Assembly (NCBI GenBank): GCA_963797175.1
Contig: CAWCOL010000009.1
Location: forward strand, 682,001 to 746,000
Direction: 5' to 3'
DNA: 64,000 nt
Source: DATLLN01 sp963797175
GTDB taxonomy: Bacteria > Actinomycetota > Thermoleophilia > Gaiellales > JAICJC01
Shown here: positions 1 to 8,492 of the stretch, piece after piece
Layout of the letters: each line of letters starts with the position of its first letter
How positions within the stretch are numbered: position 1 is the first letter of the stretch
Notes under the pieces: model-generated
Told to the model about the DNA's origin: nothing
The model's input: the letters and a program-made list of their open reading frames with translations, nothing else
The model's database searches: none
Position numbers and translations under genes: made by a program

Positions 1-2
1 AC

Positions 3-260
3 GGCGTATGGGACCAGCTCGCACTGTGCGAGACCGGCGGGCGTTGGGACTGGGGTTCGCAGTACACCAACCCGACGTTCGAAGGCGGCATCGGCTTCTA
101 CCACGGTACCTGGCTTGCCTACCGGCCGGCCGGCTACCCCGAGCACGCCTACCAGGCCACCCGCGTCGAGCAGATCAACGTCGGCCGCCGGGTGCTGGCT
201 GCCGCCGGGCCGAGCGCCTGGGGGTGCGGGGACACCGCCGGACTGTACGCCGGCGCGTAG
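3..260 (+). CDS. Rpf-type transglycosylase-like domain, 3' part of gene
   Basis: The frame is open from the window edge, so the N-terminus is missing; 85 codons remain before TAG. They read as a resuscitation-promoting-factor/lysozyme-like domain: the segment WDQLALCETGGRWDW carries the conserved Glu after Cys, followed by GFYHGTWLAY and a C-terminal segment with two further Cys-Gly features. Rpf domains cleave peptidoglycan glycan strands outside the cell. The usual motif has GGLQF where this has GGIGF, a mild variation. No signal peptide can be judged because the start is off the window. Family assignment is fairly secure; substrate and role are inferred. Confidence 0.75.
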   Translation, partial: GVWDQLALCETGGRWDWGSQYTNPTFEGGIGFYHGTWLAYRPAGYPEHAYQATRVEQINVGRRVLAAAGPSAWGCGDTAGLYAGA

Positions 261-323
261 ATCTCCGAAGACCTGCCGGAGTGGTGCACGGGCGGACGAT
301 CCCGTGCACCACTCGGCCAGGGT

Positions 324-698
324 CAGTCGCCGGTGAAGCGAAACTCCGGCTGCCACGGGCCGGCTGCGTGGACGACCTCCCAGTAGCGCTCGGCGATGGG
401 CTCAGGGTCGAAGGCCGTGCCGGCGATGATCTGCCCGGCGATCGTCAACGTCGCCACCCGGATGCCGTCCGGTCCCAGATCCGCCCCGAGCATCGTGGCC
501 GCCGACCGGAGCGCGGCCTTGCCCAGCGAGACCGTCGCGAGGGCGGGATCGGGCGATCAGCGAACCCGCCCCCGGTGACGATGATGGTGCCGACCCCTGC
601 TGCGCTCATCGCCGGGGCGGCGACCTGTGCGACGACGATCGCACCGATCACGTCCACCGCATACGCGGCCTGCAGATTGGCGGCGCTTGCGCCCCGGT
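324..698 (-). pseudogene. Decayed short-chain dehydrogenase/reductase fragment
   Basis: Read leftwards, this stretch encodes only the second half of an SDR: a helix and strand resembling VDVIGAIVVAQVAAPAM and GTIIVTGGGFADRPIP, then, after a one-base shift near 546 in a G/C-rich run, LATVSLGKAALRSAATMLG and a C-terminus ending EPIAERYWEVVH...FRFTGD before TGA at 324-326. The N-terminal Rossmann glycine motif is absent because the upstream side runs directly into the 3' end of the neighbouring amidinotransferase-fold gene. Truncation plus frameshift argue for a remnant. A sequencing indel could explain the shift but not the missing N-terminal half. Confidence 0.7.
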
Positions 699-1640
699 TC
701 AGGCCGGATCGCGGCGCAGCGGCTGGCACATGCAGTGGACGCCGCCGCCGGCCAGCTGGAACTGGCTCATGTCCGGGTCGTAGACCGTCATCCCCAGCGC
801 GCGGAGCTTGCCGTTCAACTCGGGTGCAGCCTCTGTAGACAACACCTTCTCGTTGCCGAGTGCGACGACGTTGCAGCCGAGCGCCATCGTCTCGCGGAAG
901 CTGACCGGCACGATCTCGATGCGCTTGCCGCGCAGCCAGTCGACGATCTCCGGGTCGGTCGTGTCCAGGCAGACGGCGCACAGCTTCTCGGCGAGCATGC
1001 ACACCATCAGGTCGATGTGCACGTAGTACTCGTCGATCGGCGCGTAGCGCACCTCGATGCCCTCCGCCTCCATCCACCCGCCGACCTGGCGTGCGGCCAC
1101 CTCCTCGCCGCGGAGGCCGGTGTAGCCGATCAGCGCACAGCCGGGCTCGATCATGTTGAAGTCGCCGCCCTCGAAGTTCCCGGCGCTGACCAGATCGTAG
1201 ATCGGGATCCCGGCCTCCAGGTAGAAGCGCAGCACGTTCGCGTACTCGCCGCGCCTGCGCGGGTTGGCGAGCTGCGTCACCACGGCGCCGAACGGCGTCA
1301 TGAAATTCGAGTCACGCGCATAGACGGCGTAGGGCAGCTCGTCGCGCGCGCTCAGCAGATGAACCGCGACGCCGGCCTGCCGGTAGGCGTCCACCATCTC
1401 AGCGTGCTGGCGGAGGGCAAGGTCGCGGTCGAAGCGAAAGCCGCGGCGCAGGGTCTCACGCACCAGCGCGCTGTACTGCGCGTTCTCCTCGCCGAGCCAC
1501 CGGAAGGACTCCGGGCTGCCGAGCAGGACGTCCCGCAGCGCGCCGTACTCCGAGTCGATTCCCCAGCGGTCCGGTCGCGGCGAGCCGCCGCCGGGCTCTC
1601 GCGCCTGCAGCGGCGCCGTGTGCTCCAGGATCTGTTCCAC
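699..1640 (-). CDS. Amidinotransferase-fold hydrolase (arginine deiminase/DDAH-like)
   Basis: A 313-residue cytosolic protein of the guanidino-group modifying superfamily. Visible active-site landmarks are ARDSNFM (D110), NFEGGDF (E157, D160), YYVHIDL (H208) and the C-terminal nucleophile segment GGGVHCMC (C303). Enzymes of this fold hydrolyse arginine, methylarginines or agmatine-like guanidines, or transfer amidino groups. The length fits DDAH/arginine deiminase-like hydrolases better than the roughly 400-residue classical ADI. Start is GTG at 1640 with an AAGGGAG-like site about 10 nt upstream. No ornithine carbamoyltransferase or carbamate kinase is nearby, so an ADI energy pathway is not supported. 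Substrate unknown. Confidence 0.8.
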   Translation of the reverse strand: MEQILEHTAPLQAREPGGGSPRPDRWGIDSEYGALRDVLLGSPESFRWLGEENAQYSALVRETLRRGFRFDRDLALRQHAEMVDAYRQAGVAVHLLSARDELPYAVYARDSNFMTPFGAVVTQLANPRRRGEYANVLRFYLEAGIPIYDLVSAGNFEGGDFNMIEPGCALIGYTGLRGEEVAARQVGGWMEAEGIEVRYAPIDEYYVHIDLMVCMLAEKLCAVCLDTTDPEIVDWLRGKRIEIVPVSFRETMALGCNVVALGNEKVLSTEAAPELNGKLRALGMTVYDPDMSQFQLAGGGVHCMCQPLRRDPA

Positions 1641-1709
1641 CGGTGCTCCCTTCGGCGAGCGGGCGGCGCGGACGACGGTCCACGCGCAGGTGCACCATCC
1701 TAGTCGGCG

Positions 1710-2834
1710 TCAGGACAGGACGGCTGCCTGCAACCCGAGGACGTTGTAGGCCGCCACCGGCCGCGAAAATCCTCGCAGGGCGACCTCGCCGACGGCTTCG
1801 GTCTTTGCGATCCCGTCAACCGACGTGTGCACTCGCTGGCTGACGAGAATCTGGCCCGGCCCGGCCTCCCCGCACAGCCGGGAGGCCATGTTCGTGACGC
1901 TCCCGATGGCGGCGTAGTCGAACCGGCCCTCGAATCCGACTCGCCCGAGCGTCGCGTGTCCCTGGGCGATGCCCACACCGAAATGGAGGTCGTGCCCCAG
2001 CCCCTTCCACGCCTCCCTCAGCCGATCGACTCGGTTCCGCATCGCCACTGCCATCCTCACCGCCCTCGCCGGCCCGTCGGGGCACGGAACGGGGTCGTTG
2101 AAGAACACCATCATCCCGTCCCCGGCGAAGCGCTCGAGAGTGCCCTCGAACCGGTGGACGAGGTCGCCGACAGCAGCGTGAAACTGACCCAACACCATCA
2201 TTACGTCCTCGGGCTCGACCGTCTCGGCGAAGGTCGTGAATCCCCGTAGATCGCAGAACACGACGGTGATCTCGCGCCGGTGGCTCTCGAGGAACGATTC
2301 GTCGCCTGACGAGACGAAGAGTTCGACAAGCTGCGGCGGAAGGAACCGCTTCAAGCGTTCTGAGCGTTCGAGCGCAACCACCTGTTCCGCGACCCGCGCC
2401 TCGAGCGTCCGGTTCCACTCCGCCAGCTGTGCGGATTGCTCCTCGATCGTGTCGTGGTACTGCTTGATGCGGAGCAGCGAGCGCACGCGCGAGAGCAGTT
2501 CCGCCTGGTTGAACGGCTTCGTCACGAAGTCGTCCGCGCCGGCCTCGACCGCCGCCAGCTTCTCCTGGTCGCCGCTGGCCGTGATCATCACAACCGGAAG
2601 GAACCGCGTCGTCGCGTTCGATCGGATGGCCCGGCAGACCTCGTAGCCGTCCATCTCGGGCATGACGATGTCGAGCAGGACGAGATCGATCGAGTCCCTG
2701 CCGAGCCATTCGAGTGCGTCGCGTCCAGATGCCGCTGCGATGACCCGATAGCCGCGTGGCTGGAGCACGGCCTCGAGCAGCCGAACGTTCTCGGCGATGT
2801 CGTCGACGACGAGGATCGCCGACCCTGCGGTCAT
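1710..2834 (-). CDS. Response regulator fused to class III nucleotide cyclase
   Basis: This 374-residue protein has an N-terminal receiver (residues 1-120; phosphoacceptor D55 in LLDIVMP, K106 in VTKPF), a coiled-coil linker (about 125-165) and a class III adenylate/guanylate cyclase domain (about 185-370). The metal-binding aspartates are present in FCDLRGF (D195) and AGDGMM (D239), and the Asn/Arg transition-state pair sits in TNMASRL. The position that is usually a base-recognising Lys before the GDG motif reads Arg (ERFAGDG), so substrate preference or activity could be altered. It overlaps the upstream receiver gene by 4 nt and is the last gene of a three-gene signalling operon. It probably converts phosphorylation into a cyclic nucleotide signal. 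Confidence 0.87.
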   Translation of the reverse strand: MTAGSAILVVDDIAENVRLLEAVLQPRGYRVIAAASGRDALEWLGRDSIDLVLLDIVMPEMDGYEVCRAIRSNATTRFLPVVMITASGDQEKLAAVEAGADDFVTKPFNQAELLSRVRSLLRIKQYHDTIEEQSAQLAEWNRTLEARVAEQVVALERSERLKRFLPPQLVELFVSSGDESFLESHRREITVVFCDLRGFTTFAETVEPEDVMMVLGQFHAAVGDLVHRFEGTLERFAGDGMMVFFNDPVPCPDGPARAVRMAVAMRNRVDRLREAWKGLGHDLHFGVGIAQGHATLGRVGFEGRFDYAAIGSVTNMASRLCGEAGPGQILVSQRVHTSVDGIAKTEAVGEVALRGFSRPVAAYNVLGLQAAVLS

Positions 2835-3223
2835 CCCGACTGCCCTACCGGAGCGGCGAGAAAGCCTGCGATCTGCTCCGGCAGTGCCCGGACATTGATC
2901 GGCTTCTCCAGATAGCCGTCGAAGCCCTCCGCCAGCAGCCGGTGGCGGTCATCCTTCATCGCGAACGACGTCACCGCAACGACACGGAGTCCGGCGGTGG
3001 CCGGATCGGCCCGCAGCGCGCCAAGTGCCTGGACGCCGTCCATACCGGGCAGTTGGATATCCATCAGGATCAGATCGGGATGATGACGGCGCGCGAGCTC
3101 GAGACCCGTTTCGGCGTCGGCGGCGCTGATCCGGCGATAGCCGTGGTAGCCAAGGAGGTCGGACACCAGCTTCAGATTGCGCTCGTTGTCCTCGATGATC
3201 AGGATCAACGCCGGGATCGTCAC
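2831..3223 (-). CDS. Single-domain response regulator (CheY/DivK-like)
   Basis: 130 residues containing only a receiver domain: the acidic pocket is in LIIEDNERN, the phosphoacceptor is D55 in LILMDIQLPGMDG, and K107 is in YLEKPI. There is no output domain, so it should act as a phosphorelay shuttle or by protein contact. The ATGA overlaps at both ends (4 nt with the hybrid kinase before it and 4 nt with the receiver-cyclase after it) suggest translational coupling and a common pathway. The sequence resembles DivK-type receivers that often sit beside hybrid kinases. Partner choice is inferred from the operon. Confidence 0.88.
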   Translation of the reverse strand: MTIPALILIIEDNERNLKLVSDLLGYHGYRRISAADAETGLELARRHHPDLILMDIQLPGMDGVQALGALRADPATAGLRVVAVTSFAMKDDRHRLLAEGFDGYLEKPINVRALPEQIAGFLAAPVGQSG

Positions 3224-5346
3224 ACCACGCCTCCTGTGGCAGCCGACCTGCGAACGATGCGCTCGACGACCTCCACGAGCCCTGCGGCGCCGACCCCCTT
3301 GCTGGCGAGCCCGCTGATCTGCCCGGCGAGGCGCTCTCGGTCGCCGGGGGTGATGTCCTTCGCCGTCAGCACAAGAATGGGCACATCCACTGTCGCCGGG
3401 TCGCAGCGCAGGCGCTCGACGACGTCGAATCCGTCCAGTCCCGGCATTAGCAGGTCGAGCAGCACGACCGACGGATGTCGCGAGCGAACGAGGTCAATCC
3501 CCTCGTTTCCCGTGGTCGCACGGACGACGTCGTAGCCTCTCGGCCCAAGCACGGCGTCGATCAGATCGAGCTCGGCCGGATCGTCGTCGATCACCACGAC
3601 GGTCCGGTTGCTTGTGGGGGCCGGCAGGAGCCGTCGCAGCGAGCCCAGGATCTGCTCGCGGCTGACCGGCTTGAGCAGGTAGTCGGCGGCGCCGAGAGCG
3701 ATCCCTCTGCCAGGCTCGTCGATCATCGAGGTCACCACCACCGGGACGTCAGCCGTGTCGGGATCGGCCTTGAGGAGAGCCAACAGGTCCCAACCATCGA
3801 GTCGGGGCAGGCGCACGTCGAGCACGATGGCGCGGGGGCGGAGGCGCTTCGCAAGATCCAGGCCTTCGACCCCGTCCGAGGCGACGGCAACGGGGAGGCC
3901 GGCCCCCTCCAGATGAAGGGTGAGGAGGTCGGCCGAACGGGCATCGTCCTCGACGATCAGGATCGGAGCCGCACCGTCGGTGGCACGCTCTTCGCTCACG
4001 GTCGGCTCGGCAAGCTGACCGGTCGCCTGCGCGGGGGGCGACCGCATCGGTATCGCGAAACCGAACGTACTCCCAGTACCAACCTGGCTGTTGACCCAGA
4101 TCCGGCCGCCGTGAAGCTCGACGATGCGCCGTGACAGCGTCAACCCAAGCCCGGTGCCCTCGGTGCTCTCCCGCGCGCTGCGTCCTCCGCGCTGAAACGC
4201 ATCGAAGATGGCGGTCTGGTCGGCTTCGCTGATCCCGATACCCGAGTCGCGGATCGTCACCTCCACGTCGTCGCCGGTGACTCGAGCTGTGAGCACGACG
4301 GAGCCACCGTCCTCCGTGAACTTGACAGCATTGCTGAGAAGGTTGAGCACTACCTGCCGCAGCTTCAGCTCGTCCGCCCAGAGGACAACATCCGGATCGA
4401 CGTCCCACGTGAGGTCGATGTTGTGTTCGGTAGCGCGCTGCCGCACCATCGCGTGGCCGTGCGCGACGAGGTCGACGAGTGTGACAGGTCCGACATCCAG
4501 CTCCATCCGACCGGCTTCGACCTTCGACAGATCGAGGATCTCATTGATCAGTTCGAGGAGGTGCTGTCCGGAGTTCCGGATGTCGAGGAGGTACTCCTCC
4601 TGGCGCTCGTTGAGCTCGCCGAACATCCGCTCGAGTAACACGTCGGAGAATCCGATCACGGCATTGAGCGGCGTCCGCAGTTCGTGGGACATGCTCGCCA
4701 GGAACTCGGACTTGTGGTCGCTCACGACCTCGAGCTCGTCGCCGCGGGCCTGAAGCTCATGGAACAGCTGCACGTTCTGGATCGCGATCGAACCTTGAGC
4801 TGCGAACGTCGTCGCAACCTGCACCGTGCGCTCGTCGAACGGATCGACGCGGTGACGGTTGAGGACGATGACGCCGATCGCCTGGTCGCCGGCGAGCATC
4901 GGCACGCCGAGAATCGATCGCTGCCCGCCGAGCTCGAGCGCCTCCGGCCACTCGTAGCGGGGATCGGTCTGGGCGTCGGTGATGAGCAACGTACGTCGCT
5001 CCAGGCCAACCAGTCCGACCATGCCGACCTCGTCGGCTGCCGTCGCACCGGACGCCCGGGCGATGACCTTTCGTTCGAGTAACGACCGGTACTCGGGTGA
5101 CTCACCAAGCGAATAGGCCAGGCGGTACACATCCCCGTCGAGTTGCCAGATCATGCACGAATCGGCCTTGCACAACCTGGCGGCATGGTGCGCGACAGTC
5201 TCGAAGACAGGTGCCAACCGGAAGTCCGATCGTCCGATCGTCTCGAGCACCTGGTTGGTGGCGCTCTGCTGCTCGACGGCCTCGGCGAGATCTCGCGTGA
5301 GGCGCTCCAGGTCGGATGACGCGGTCGATTGGGGCTGAGCCCCCAC
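3220..5346 (-). CDS. Hybrid histidine kinase: GAF-HisKA-HATPase-REC-REC
   Basis: A 708-residue soluble sensor kinase with no membrane segment. Order of domains: GAF (about 30-195), HisKA with MSHELRTPLNAV (phosphorylated H221), HATPase_c (about 330-445, with glycine-rich GTGLGLTLSRRIV), receiver 1 (about 470-580, IVLDVRLPRLDGW, LLKPVS) and receiver 2 (about 590-700, VLLDLLMPGLDGF). The GAF domain implies sensing of a small cytoplasmic ligand, not identified. Start GTG at 5346 has GAAGG 7 nt upstream. It heads the operon with a lone receiver and a receiver-cyclase, a set-up expected for a multistep phosphorelay ending in a cyclic nucleotide. Confidence 0.9.
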   Translation of the reverse strand: MGAQPQSTASSDLERLTRDLAEAVEQQSATNQVLETIGRSDFRLAPVFETVAHHAARLCKADSCMIWQLDGDVYRLAYSLGESPEYRSLLERKVIARASGATAADEVGMVGLVGLERRTLLITDAQTDPRYEWPEALELGGQRSILGVPMLAGDQAIGVIVLNRHRVDPFDERTVQVATTFAAQGSIAIQNVQLFHELQARGDELEVVSDHKSEFLASMSHELRTPLNAVIGFSDVLLERMFGELNERQEEYLLDIRNSGQHLLELINEILDLSKVEAGRMELDVGPVTLVDLVAHGHAMVRQRATEHNIDLTWDVDPDVVLWADELKLRQVVLNLLSNAVKFTEDGGSVVLTARVTGDDVEVTIRDSGIGISEADQTAIFDAFQRGGRSARESTEGTGLGLTLSRRIVELHGGRIWVNSQVGTGSTFGFAIPMRSPPAQATGQLAEPTVSEERATDGAAPILIVEDDARSADLLTLHLEGAGLPVAVASDGVEGLDLAKRLRPRAIVLDVRLPRLDGWDLLALLKADPDTADVPVVVTSMIDEPGRGIALGAADYLLKPVSREQILGSLRRLLPAPTSNRTVVVIDDDPAELDLIDAVLGPRGYDVVRATTGNEGIDLVRSRHPSVVLLDLLMPGLDGFDVVERLRCDPATVDVPILVLTAKDITPGDRERLAGQISGLASKGVGAAGLVEVVERIVRRSAATGGVV

Positions 5347-5489
5347 AGCAGTACCTTCGCGCAGGGGAAGTAACGAACAGGTGAGCCAGTGTACGCCTAA
5401 CAGTCAGCCGTCGCTTGTGGCCTCACCGGGCGGACTGGCGACGCACGGACGATCCCCACGGCCGTCTCAGCGGCGGCACCACCCGCCGG

Positions 5490-6110
5490 CTAGGACTCGG
5501 CCGCGAGGAGCTCCCGGATCGCGGCCTTGCCGTCGGCAAAGGGCGACCCGTGGTCGAGGCAGAGCAGGCTGAACGGCAGCTCGAGCAGCAGCTCCACGCT
5601 GCGGCGCGTCGCCGCCGGGTCGTCGTGGAACTCGAACGGCACGAACCGCAGCCCCGTGTCGGGGGTTCCCATCAGCAGGTCGGCGCAGACGAGGACGCCG
5701 GGAGCCGGCTGCGGGCGCAGCAGACAGTAGTGCAGGCTGGCCGGCCCGGGCGTGAGCACCGGCCGGAATCCTCCCGGCAGCTCGTCGCCCTCCTCGTAGA
5801 GGTGATCCGGCCGCTCGTCGGGAGGCGGCGTGCCGCGCGGCGCCCACACCTCGACGCCGAACTGGCGCCGGTAGCGCCAGGCCGAGCGCTGGTGCCCCTT
5901 GGATGTGAGGAGGATCGCCGACGGCGCCGGGAGCTCGGCCAGCCGCTCCGGCGCAAGCTGCACCGGGTCGATCAGGACGGCGGCGTCCCCTCCGGCGAGC
6001 AGCTGACAGCTCGACGTGGAGCCGCCGATGGCACTGTTGTCTATGCGCCAGTGCCATACGCCGGCAGCGACCTCCTCGGCGGTGTCGGCGATCTCGACCG
6101 GCTCACTCAC
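5490..6110 (-). CDS. Degenerate metallo-beta-lactamase-like protein
   Basis: About 206 residues with MBL-fold landmarks: a conserved strand AAVLIDPV, then LTSKGHQRSAWRYRRQFG where active MBL proteins have HxHxDH, TPGPASLHYCLL where a third metal His would lie, LVCADLLMG with the bridging Asp, and CLDHGSPF with a late His. The principal metal-binding motif is lost, so hydrolase activity of the usual type is doubtful. I chose GTG at 6110 because a TAGCGT hexamer lies 7 nt upstream; a longer start at 6185 would overlap the divergent secreted hydrolase gene. A second protein of the same degenerate kind is at 41776-42384. Confidence 0.62.
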   Translation of the reverse strand: MSEPVEIADTAEEVAAGVWHWRIDNSAIGGSTSSCQLLAGGDAAVLIDPVQLAPERLAELPAPSAILLTSKGHQRSAWRYRRQFGVEVWAPRGTPPPDERPDHLYEEGDELPGGFRPVLTPGPASLHYCLLRPQPAPGVLVCADLLMGTPDTGLRFVPFEFHDDPAATRRSVELLLELPFSLLCLDHGSPFADGKAAIRELLAAES

Positions 6111-6117
6111 GAGCCGG

Positions 6118-6123
6118 ACGCTA
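6118..6123 (-). promoter_or_regulatory. -10 box of leaderless type
   Basis: TAGCGT read leftwards, ending 7 nt before the GTG at 6110. No Shine-Dalgarno sequence is visible. The distance would place the transcript start at or next to the start codon. Confidence 0.45.
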
Positions 6124-6142
6124 GCACCCCGGCGGAGGCGGA

Positions 6143-6171
6143 TTGACGCGACGCTGGCTGCGGCGGAGAAT
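6143..6171 (+). promoter_or_regulatory. Promoter of the SGNH/flavoprotein operon
   Basis: TTGACG (6143-6148), a 17-nt spacer and GAGAAT (6166-6171), 6 nt before the ATG at 6178. The spacing predicts a leaderless transcript. A weak GGAG overlaps the -10 region, so an SD role cannot be excluded. Confidence 0.5.
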
Positions 6172-6177
6172 GCCGCC

Positions 6178-7236
6178 ATGCGCACCGCTTTGGTCGTTCT
6201 GCTGCTGCTGACCGCGGTGGCCGCGGTTCCCGCCGCGGCGTCGGCCGATCCTGCCGTGACCGGCTACCCCTCCTCGATGGCGGCGCTGGGCGACTCGATC
6301 ACGCGCGGCTACGACGCGGACGGCGCGTACCCGCCCGGCGAGCGGCTCCAGTACTCGTGGGCGACCGGCACGTCGGCCACCGTGGACAGCTGGTACCTGC
6401 GCCTGCTGGCCGCCAACCCGGCGATCAGCGGCAACGCCTTCAACGACGCCCTCACCGGCGCGACGATGGCCGACCTCCCGGGCCAGGCGACGGCCGCGGT
6501 CACCCAGCAAGCGCAGGAGGTCGTCATCCTGATGGGTGCGAACGACGTCTGCACCTCGACGCCGGCGGAGATGACCACGGTCGCGGACTTCCGCTCGCAG
6601 CTGACGACGGCGATGACCACGCTCACCCGAAGCCTGCCGGACGCCAGGATCGAGGTGCTGAGCCTGCCCAACGTCTACCAGCTGTGGAGCGTGCTGAAGG
6701 GCAACGCGACCGCCCGGCTGGTGTGGGGCCTGGCCGGGATCTGCCAGTCGATGCTGGCCAACCCGAGCTCGACCGCGCCCGCCGACGTCACCCGCCGGGC
6801 GGCGGTGCTCAAGCGCGAGCGGCAGCTCGACGCGCAGCTGCGGAAGGTGTGCGGGCGCTACGTGCACTGCCGCTTCGACGGCGACACGCTGTTCGACTAC
6901 GCCTTCACCGCGTCGGACGCGAACACCCTCGACTACTTCCACCCCTCGATCCAGGGCCAGACGACGCTGTCCTCCAACGAATGGGCCGCATCGTTCGACT
7001 ACACCGACCAGACCGCGCCCGAGTCTTCGGCGACCTTCACCGCGGTGTCAGGCGGCACGTCGGTGACGCTGACCGCGACCGACGACGCTGGGGTCACAGG
7101 CATCGAGTACCGCATCGGGAGCGGCGTCTACAAGCGCTATACGAAGCCGGTCACGGTGCACACCGGGGGCACGATCACCTGGCGCGCCGTTGACGTCAAC
7201 GGCAACAGCGAGGCGACGCAGTCGCATACGGCGTGA
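6178..7236 (+). CDS. Secreted SGNH/GDSL-family hydrolase
   Basis: A 352-residue exported esterase/lipase-type protein. The N-terminus MRTALVVLLLLTAVAAVPAA is a signal peptide ending near ASA-DP. The SGNH blocks are visible: GDSIT (nucleophile Ser, block I), GANDVC (block III Asn) and DYFHPSI (block V Asp/His). Downstream of the catalytic domain is a roughly 75-residue beta-rich tail (TAPESSATF... to GGTITWRAVDVNGNSE) like the Ig-type chitobiase C-terminal domains, perhaps a substrate or wall attachment module. The upstream extension to 6016 is rejected because it would lose the signal peptide. Its stop overlaps the GTG of the next flavoprotein by 4 nt, so it is translationally coupled. Confidence 0.87.
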   Translation: MRTALVVLLLLTAVAAVPAAASADPAVTGYPSSMAALGDSITRGYDADGAYPPGERLQYSWATGTSATVDSWYLRLLAANPAISGNAFNDALTGATMADLPGQATAAVTQQAQEVVILMGANDVCTSTPAEMTTVADFRSQLTTAMTTLTRSLPDARIEVLSLPNVYQLWSVLKGNATARLVWGLAGICQSMLANPSSTAPADVTRRAAVLKRERQLDAQLRKVCGRYVHCRFDGDTLFDYAFTASDANTLDYFHPSIQGQTTLSSNEWAASFDYTDQTAPESSATFTAVSGGTSVTLTATDDAGVTGIEYRIGSGVYKRYTKPVTVHTGGTITWRAVDVNGNSEATQSHTA

Positions 7237-8492
7237 CGCACGGTCGAGATCACGACGTGATCGTGATCGGCGGCGGCCTGGCCGGCCTCGTCGCGGCCCG
7301 CGACCTGGGCACGGCCGGCCGGCACGTGCTGCTGCTGGAGGCGCGCGACCGGCTGGGCGGACGCGCTTGGGTGCGCCGCTTCGACGGCACGAGCACGGAG
7401 CTCGATTTTGGCGGCACCTGGGTGCTGCCCGGCCACCACCCGTCGGTCATGGCCGAGCTCACCCGCTACGGCATCCTCACCGACCCGACGCCGCTGCCCA
7501 CCCGGTTCGTGAACGTGCTCGGCGGCGAGCGGCTGGACACGTCCGAGATCCCCGCCGGTGAGCTCGAGGATCTGCACACCCTCACCCGAGCCGGGCTCGC
7601 CGCGGTGCCCGCGGGGTCGCTCGGTGAGGCGCTCGCCGCGCCCGCGATATCGCCGCTCGGACGTGCGTACGCCACCGCCTACACCCGCTACCTGGCCGGC
7701 GCCGACCCCTCCGAGGTCGCGGGCCGGGCCGTCATCGACCCGGACGGCTGGGGGTTCTCCGACCCGGATCACTACTCGGACAAGATCGCCGGCGGCACGC
7801 GCCGGCTGGTCGAGGCGCTGGCGGCCGAGGCGGCCGTCGAGCTGCGCCTGGGAGCGGTGGTGACCGAGGTCGAGGACGACGGCTCAGGCGTCGTCGCCAC
7901 GCTGGCGGACGGTACCCGGGCGACCGCCGGCGCCGCGATCGTCGCCCTCCCGGTCAACGTCTGGAAGGACGTCGGGTTCACGCCGGGGCTCTCGGCACCC
8001 AAGCAGGCACTGGCCGAGGCCGGCCACGCCGGCCACTCGGTCAAGGTGTGGGCGCTGACGGGCGGCGTCCGCGAGTTTGTGCGCGGCCTCGCCGACGACG
8101 GGCCGATCGCCTACCTGCGCACCGAGCGGCTGCTGCCCGGCGACCGCGCGCTGCTGGTCGGCTTCGGCGCCGACCCGACCTTCGACCCGACCGACCCCGC
8201 TGCCGTCGAGCGCGCGATCCGGCGGTTCCTGCCGGAGGCGGAGCTGCTCGCCTGCGACGGCCACGACTGGAACGGCGACCGCTTCTCGCGCGGCACCTGG
8301 TTCGCGGCGCGGCCCGGCCTCCCGGGTCCGGCGGAGCTGGGCGAACTGGAGGGCCGGCTCGCGTTCGCCGGCGGCGACCTCTCCCCGACCATGCCGGGCA
8401 CGCTGGACGGAGCGATCGGAAGCGGCCGAGCCGCTGCGGCGGCGGTCGCCGAGCTGCTCGAGCGCGGCACCGTGGCGCACGCCGCCCGATGA
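7233..8492 (+). CDS. FAD-dependent amine oxidase-family protein (first of pair)
   Basis: 419 residues of the flavin monoamine oxidase superfamily. The N-terminal dinucleotide motif is VIVIGGGLAGLVAARDL with LLLEARDRLGGRAW, the classical FAD ADP-binding fold followed by the GG motif. The C-terminal FAD segment is FAGGDLSPTMPGTLDGAIGSG. No signal peptide or membrane segment. The family oxidises amines or desaturates/isomerises hydrophobic substrates, and substrate cannot be read from sequence. GTG start overlaps the TGA of the SGNH gene (GTGA) and its own TGA overlaps the next amine oxidase (ATGA). Confidence 0.85.
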   Translation: MTHGRDHDVIVIGGGLAGLVAARDLGTAGRHVLLLEARDRLGGRAWVRRFDGTSTELDFGGTWVLPGHHPSVMAELTRYGILTDPTPLPTRFVNVLGGERLDTSEIPAGELEDLHTLTRAGLAAVPAGSLGEALAAPAISPLGRAYATAYTRYLAGADPSEVAGRAVIDPDGWGFSDPDHYSDKIAGGTRRLVEALAAEAAVELRLGAVVTEVEDDGSGVVATLADGTRATAGAAIVALPVNVWKDVGFTPGLSAPKQALAEAGHAGHSVKVWALTGGVREFVRGLADDGPIAYLRTERLLPGDRALLVGFGADPTFDPTDPAAVERAIRRFLPEAELLACDGHDWNGDRFSRGTWFAARPGLPGPAELGELEGRLAFAGGDLSPTMPGTLDGAIGSGRAAAAAVAELLERGTVAHAAR

